The notes beneath the pieces were generated by a model that worked only from the letters and a program-made list of their open reading frames with translations, did no database searches and was not told the DNA's origin. The position numbers and the translations under genes are program-made. Positions 5,500 to 8,063 of a stretch of 8,063 nucleotides of DNA are shown piece by piece; positions within the stretch are counted from its first letter, which is position 1; every line of letters begins with the position of its first letter. The DNA is from an uncultured Erysipelotrichaceae bacterium (GTDB lineage: Bacteria; Bacillota_I; Bacilli_A; Erysipelotrichales; Erysipelotrichaceae), in NCBI GenBank assembly GCA_937957895.1, contig CALFEZ010000080.1, positions 1-8,063 on the forward strand. The letters are read 5' to 3'.

Positions 5500-7564
5500 A
5501 ATCAAACAGCAAATCGACATAGGAAGGAATGGGATAATGGGTCTTGTCCATCCATGTTTCCAAGGCATCAGCATGATTTCGAATCAGCTGCAACTGAGGG
5601 CGTATCCTTTGGTGCATATAAAGACCTTTTTCACGGATCGAACCAAACGCATTACTTTCATCCAGCAGGTTTTGCAGATCAAGACATCCTTGATGGGCTT
5701 TGTCCATGTGGAAAACCAATTGATTTTTAACATGATCGATATACTGACTAACGCTTTGGATGGCATCGATGTCTTTTAGTTGTTTGCTTACAGCCGGCAA
5801 GATCGCTTTGTGGATCAGATCCAGTAAAGTTTTTGCTTCAAAGTGCACTGCTTTGACAAACTGTTCATGAAGGATCTCATTGCGTGCAACAAGCTCGCTT
5901 TTGGTAAGCACATCATGACGCTCAAACAAGGCGATCGTTTGCGGATCGATCAGACTATCGATGCTTTCGGTAAAGGACGTGATGTTGGCAAGTCCCCTTT
6001 TCGCAGCTTCTTCTACCCAATATTGAGAATACCCATCTCCGCTAAAAAGAATGCGTTTGTGTTCTTTGTATGTCTGCTTGATGATTTCAAATGCTTTTGC
6101 TTCGATCTTTGAAGGATCGACTGTTTCAAGCTGTTGGTTGATCTCTTTCAGGTTGTCTGCCAACAGCGTGTTAAGCGCTGTATGAGACATGGCAGCAGAT
6201 CGGGAGGATCCGACCATGCGAAACTCGAACTTCGTTCCGGTAAAGGCAAATGGCGATGTCCGGTTGCGATCGGAAAACTCCGTTGGCATTTCATTGAGGT
6301 TCTTGAGTGGGCTTTGTTTTTTCTGATTGCTTTTATAAGATACGGTTCCCTGTTCGATATCGTTGAGCAAGAACTCCAGCATATCTCCCAAGTAAACGGA
6401 TATGATGGCCGGTGGTGCTTCATTGGCTCCAAGACGATGATCGTTCCCCGCAGAAGAAGCAGCCATTCTCAACAAGACGGCATGCTGGTCGATCCCTTTG
6501 AGCAATGCAACCACAAACAACAAAAATCGAATGTTTTCCTTGGGAGAGTCTTTCGGATCAAAGCAGTTTAATCCGGTATTGGTCATCAATGACCAGTTAT
6601 TGTGTTTCCCAGATCCATTGATTCCTACAAATGGTTTTTCATGAAGCAAACAAGCCAACCCATGTTTTTTCGCAGTCTTTTTGAGGATATCCATGATCAG
6701 TTGGTTTTGATCGATGGCAATATGTGTCGGAGCATAGACTGGAACGATCTCAAACTGATTGAATGCGACCTCATTGTGTTCGACCTTGCTAAAAATACCA
6801 AGCTTCCAACATGCTTTGTTGACATCTTGCATGAAATCCATGATACGATCGGGAATCGACCCAAAGTAATGGTCTTCTGAATCTTGTCCTTTTGGAGGTG
6901 CCTGTCCGATCAATGTGCGACCCGTCAATTTCAGATCAAGACGTTGCTGATAATGTTTTTGATCGACAAGAAAGTATTCCTGCTCTTGTCCAAGTACAGG
7001 AGTCACTCTTTTGATATCGGTCTCTCCAAGCAAATGCAATAATTTCGTTGCTTGCTGACTTAAAGCATAGATCGATTTGAGCAATGGAGCTTTTTCATCA
7101 AGGGATTCTCCGTTGTATGAAACAAAAACCGATGGGATACATAGCACGTGGTCTCTGATGAATACCGGAGAAGTGATGTCCCAGTATGTATATCCGCGTG
7201 CTTCAAAGGTTGCCCGAAGTCCGCCACTGGGAAAACTGGAGCCATCCGCTTCACCTTTGATGAGTGCTTTCCCGTTGAATCTTGCCATTGGGGTTCCATC
7301 ACTGCTGGGTTCCAAAAAAGCATCATGCTTTTGGGCTGTATTGCCTGTCATCGGTTGAAACCAGTGTGCGAAATGAGTCGCCCCTCGTTCGAGTGCCCAC
7401 GTCTTCATCGCGTGCGCGATGGCATCAGCTGTCTCTCCATCCAATGCCTGTTCTTGCTTTTGTGAGATCCGCCATTTCTGATATACCGGGAATGGCAATC
7501 TTTCCTTTAGCACCTTGTTATCACACAAATACATTTTGAAGTCATCGAATGGATGTTGAGTCAT
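5492..7564 (-). CDS. glnN: Glutamine synthetase type III
   Basis: This cytoplasmic enzyme makes glutamine from glutamate, ammonium and ATP. The 690-residue product is the length of the GSIII family and far longer than GSI (about 440-470). Motifs in order: DGSSFPSGGLRATFEARGYT (107-126), the metal-binding GQEQEYF (192-198, Glu194 and Glu196), HNEVAFNQFEIVP (263-275), the GSIII signature NGSGKHNNWS (316-325), HRLGANEAPPA (376-386), the arginine-rich active-site segment RNRTSPFAFTGTKFEFR (433-449), and the C-terminal WMDKTHYPIPSYVDLLF (671-687). The start ATG at 7564 has AGGAG 7 bases upstream. It has its own promoter and precedes gdhA, which can supply its glutamate substrate. The small regulatory protein glnB/glnK is not in this window. 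The frame is intact throughout. Confidence 0.97.
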   Translation of the reverse strand: MTQHPFDDFKMYLCDNKVLKERLPFPVYQKWRISQKQEQALDGETADAIAHAMKTWALERGATHFAHWFQPMTGNTAQKHDAFLEPSSDGTPMARFNGKALIKGEADGSSFPSGGLRATFEARGYTYWDITSPVFIRDHVLCIPSVFVSYNGESLDEKAPLLKSIYALSQQATKLLHLLGETDIKRVTPVLGQEQEYFLVDQKHYQQRLDLKLTGRTLIGQAPPKGQDSEDHYFGSIPDRIMDFMQDVNKACWKLGIFSKVEHNEVAFNQFEIVPVYAPTHIAIDQNQLIMDILKKTAKKHGLACLLHEKPFVGINGSGKHNNWSLMTNTGLNCFDPKDSPKENIRFLLFVVALLKGIDQHAVLLRMAASSAGNDHRLGANEAPPAIISVYLGDMLEFLLNDIEQGTVSYKSNQKKQSPLKNLNEMPTEFSDRNRTSPFAFTGTKFEFRMVGSSRSAAMSHTALNTLLADNLKEINQQLETVDPSKIEAKAFEIIKQTYKEHKRILFSGDGYSQYWVEEAAKRGLANITSFTESIDSLIDPQTIALFERHDVLTKSELVARNEILHEQFVKAVHFEAKTLLDLIHKAILPAVSKQLKDIDAIQSVSQYIDHVKNQLVFHMDKAHQGCLDLQNLLDESNAFGSIREKGLYMHQRIRPQLQLIRNHADALETWMDKTHYPIPSYVDLLFDFD

Positions 7565-7591
7565 GTTGTTCTCCTTTTATAAATCACGAAA

Positions 7592-7643
7592 ATATTGTAT
7601 CAATTGCATGAAAATTGTAAATAGATAATGTAATAATTTGCAT
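7592..7643 (-). repeat. Imperfect direct repeat across the glnN promoter
   Basis: The plus-strand segments ATAATGTAATAATTTGCAT (7625-7643) and ATATTGTATCAATTGCAT (7592-7609) match at 15 of 18 aligned positions with one gap. They are offset by 34 bases measured at TTGCAT. One copy contains the -10 element and the other sits just upstream of the -35. This could be a regulator-binding repeat, or a coincidence in AT-rich DNA. Confidence 0.35.
7594..7621 (-). promoter_or_regulatory. Promoter for glnN
   Basis: On the minus strand TTTACA (7621-7616, 5 of 6 to the -35 consensus) and TACAAT (7599-7594, 5 of 6 to the -10) are separated by 16 bases, with TGA directly before the -10 as an extended element. 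Transcription should start near 7587, giving a leader of about 22 bases with the AAGGAG ribosome binding site. Confidence 0.75.
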
Positions 7644-7661
7644 ATTTTATTGAAATTTTTA

Positions 7662-7673
7662 CACTAATTAGTG
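7662..7673. promoter_or_regulatory. Perfect 12-bp palindrome, possible operator upstream of glnN
   Basis: CACTAATTAGTG is fully self-complementary, with partly complementary T-rich and A-rich flanks. Its centre is about 80 bases upstream of the predicted glnN transcription start, a distance compatible with an activator site. It also sits just past the upstream gene's terminator T-run, so it might be a remnant of that 3' region. The binding protein is unknown. Confidence 0.35.
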
Positions 7674-7676
7674 ATT

Positions 7677-7696
7677 AAAAAAAAGCGTATCGCTTT
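7677..7696 (-). terminator. Intrinsic terminator of the membrane-protein gene
   Basis: On the minus strand AAAGCG-ATA-CGCTTT (7696-7682) forms a 6-bp stem and runs into a series of T (plus-strand A-run 7677-7684). It starts 5 bases after the stop codon at 7702-7704 and separates this gene from glnN. Confidence 0.78.
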
Positions 7697-7701
7697 CTGG
7701 T

Positions 7702-8063
7702 TCAAACAAACATGTCATTCCCCTCAAGGATTTTCCTGCAATGATACAATAACATGCTCATAAATACTACATTGACCAATAACATGACAGAAGCAAACAT
7801 AAATGACCAATCAGGACTGGTCATTGGAACCACAAACAGCGTCAGTAAAACAACCGCACTACCACCGGGAATCAATGCGACCGTGATGACCACCATTCTG
7901 ATCAGTTGCTCGACAAGTGGATTTTTCTGACCTTTGAGGATCTTGATGGTCCATACCGTTCCGCTAACCAGCACCAGTCCAATGCCCATCAGCGAAACAA
8001 CAAACATTATTGACTGTAAAACAGTTTGATCAAAGCCAAGCCAGGCCACGAATCCACTCAAAA
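7702..8063 (-). CDS. Unrecognised multi-spanning membrane protein, C-terminal part, cut by the window edge
   Basis: The frame is open from the right edge to a TGA at 7702-7704, giving 120 codons. The first in-frame start-like codon at the edge is TTG with no visible ribosome binding site, so the true start is most likely outside the window. Three hydrophobic segments are visible in the fragment (about residues 15-38, 54-78 and 85-107). Between the first two is a basic loop, KILKGQKNP (40-48), probably cytoplasmic. The second contains IPGGSAVVLLTLFV (64-77). The tail after the last helix is short and polar (CRKILEGNDMFV). I do not recognise a family and find no catalytic or transport motif. 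It ends in its own terminator and so does not appear to be co-transcribed with glnN. Confidence 0.8.
   Translation of the reverse strand, partial: LSGFVAWLGFDQTVLQSIMFVVSLMGIGLVLVSGTVWTIKILKGQKNPLVEQLIRMVVITVALIPGGSAVVLLTLFVVPMTSPDWSFMFASVMLLVNVVFMSMLLYHCRKILEGNDMFV

Larger units (their letters stand above)
7565..7676. other. AT-rich intergenic region upstream of glnN
   Basis: This is the non-coding gap between the terminator of the membrane-protein gene and glnN. It is far richer in A+T than the genes on either side. It contains the glnN promoter, a 12-bp perfect palindrome and an imperfect repeat, listed separately. I searched for a Bacillus-type GlnR/TnrA operator (TGTNA-N7-TNACA) and found no match, and saw no small ORF with a ribosome binding site. 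Confidence 0.7.

Noticed and set aside
5537..7539. Several plus-strand open frames of 74-145 codons opposite glnN
   Set aside because: They are shadows of the intact glnN frame, low in complexity match to any family and without ribosome binding sites.
1..8063. CRISPR array, tRNA or rRNA genes, insertion sequences, attachment sites or phage genes
   Set aside because: I looked for regularly spaced repeats, cloverleaf tails, transposase motifs and terminal inverted repeats and found none.

Overview
The window looks like ordinary chromosomal DNA from a Bacillota (Firmicutes) bacterium with moderate-to-low G+C, roughly 42% by eye. The evidence is a T-box riboswitch, a SepF and a DivIVA next to ileS, strong AGGAG-type ribosome binding sites, extended -10 promoters, and a type III glutamine synthetase. 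All full-length genes read TGG as Trp and end in TAA, TAG or TGA, so this is not a mycoplasma-type code. The Erysipelotrichales or a relative is my guess from the compact layout, and it is low confidence.

Nearly everything is on the minus strand. Reading that strand from the right edge: (1) the C-terminal end of an unrecognised multi-spanning membrane protein (8063-7702), closed by an intrinsic terminator; (2) glnN, glutamine synthetase III (7564-5492), with its own promoter in a 137-bp AT-rich gap; (3) gdhA, NADP-type glutamate dehydrogenase (5445-4099), whose promoter overlaps the end of glnN; (4) sepF (4045-3650) and divIVA (3646-3158), tightly coupled division genes with an extended -10 promoter before sepF; (5) a T-box leader (about 3163-2974); (6) ileS, isoleucyl-tRNA synthetase (2955-223), ended by a strong terminator. 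On the plus strand, the first 169 bases carry the C-terminal end of an unknown AT-rich gene that converges on ileS.

Functionally there are two modules. glnN and gdhA are the two enzymes that fix ammonium into glutamine and glutamate. sepF and divIVA encode an FtsZ-ring anchor and a pole/septum-marking coiled-coil protein, and are followed by ileS, which is controlled separately by tRNA-Ile charging. No terminator is evident between glnN and gdhA or between gdhA and sepF, so read-through from nitrogen genes into division genes is possible.

I do not see an undescribed biological system. The most interesting points are the T-box placed inside an operon with its 5' end running into the divIVA stop codon, the shortened sepF-divIVA-ileS order, a roughly fourfold excess of GATC, and unexplained symmetric and repeated elements upstream of glnN.
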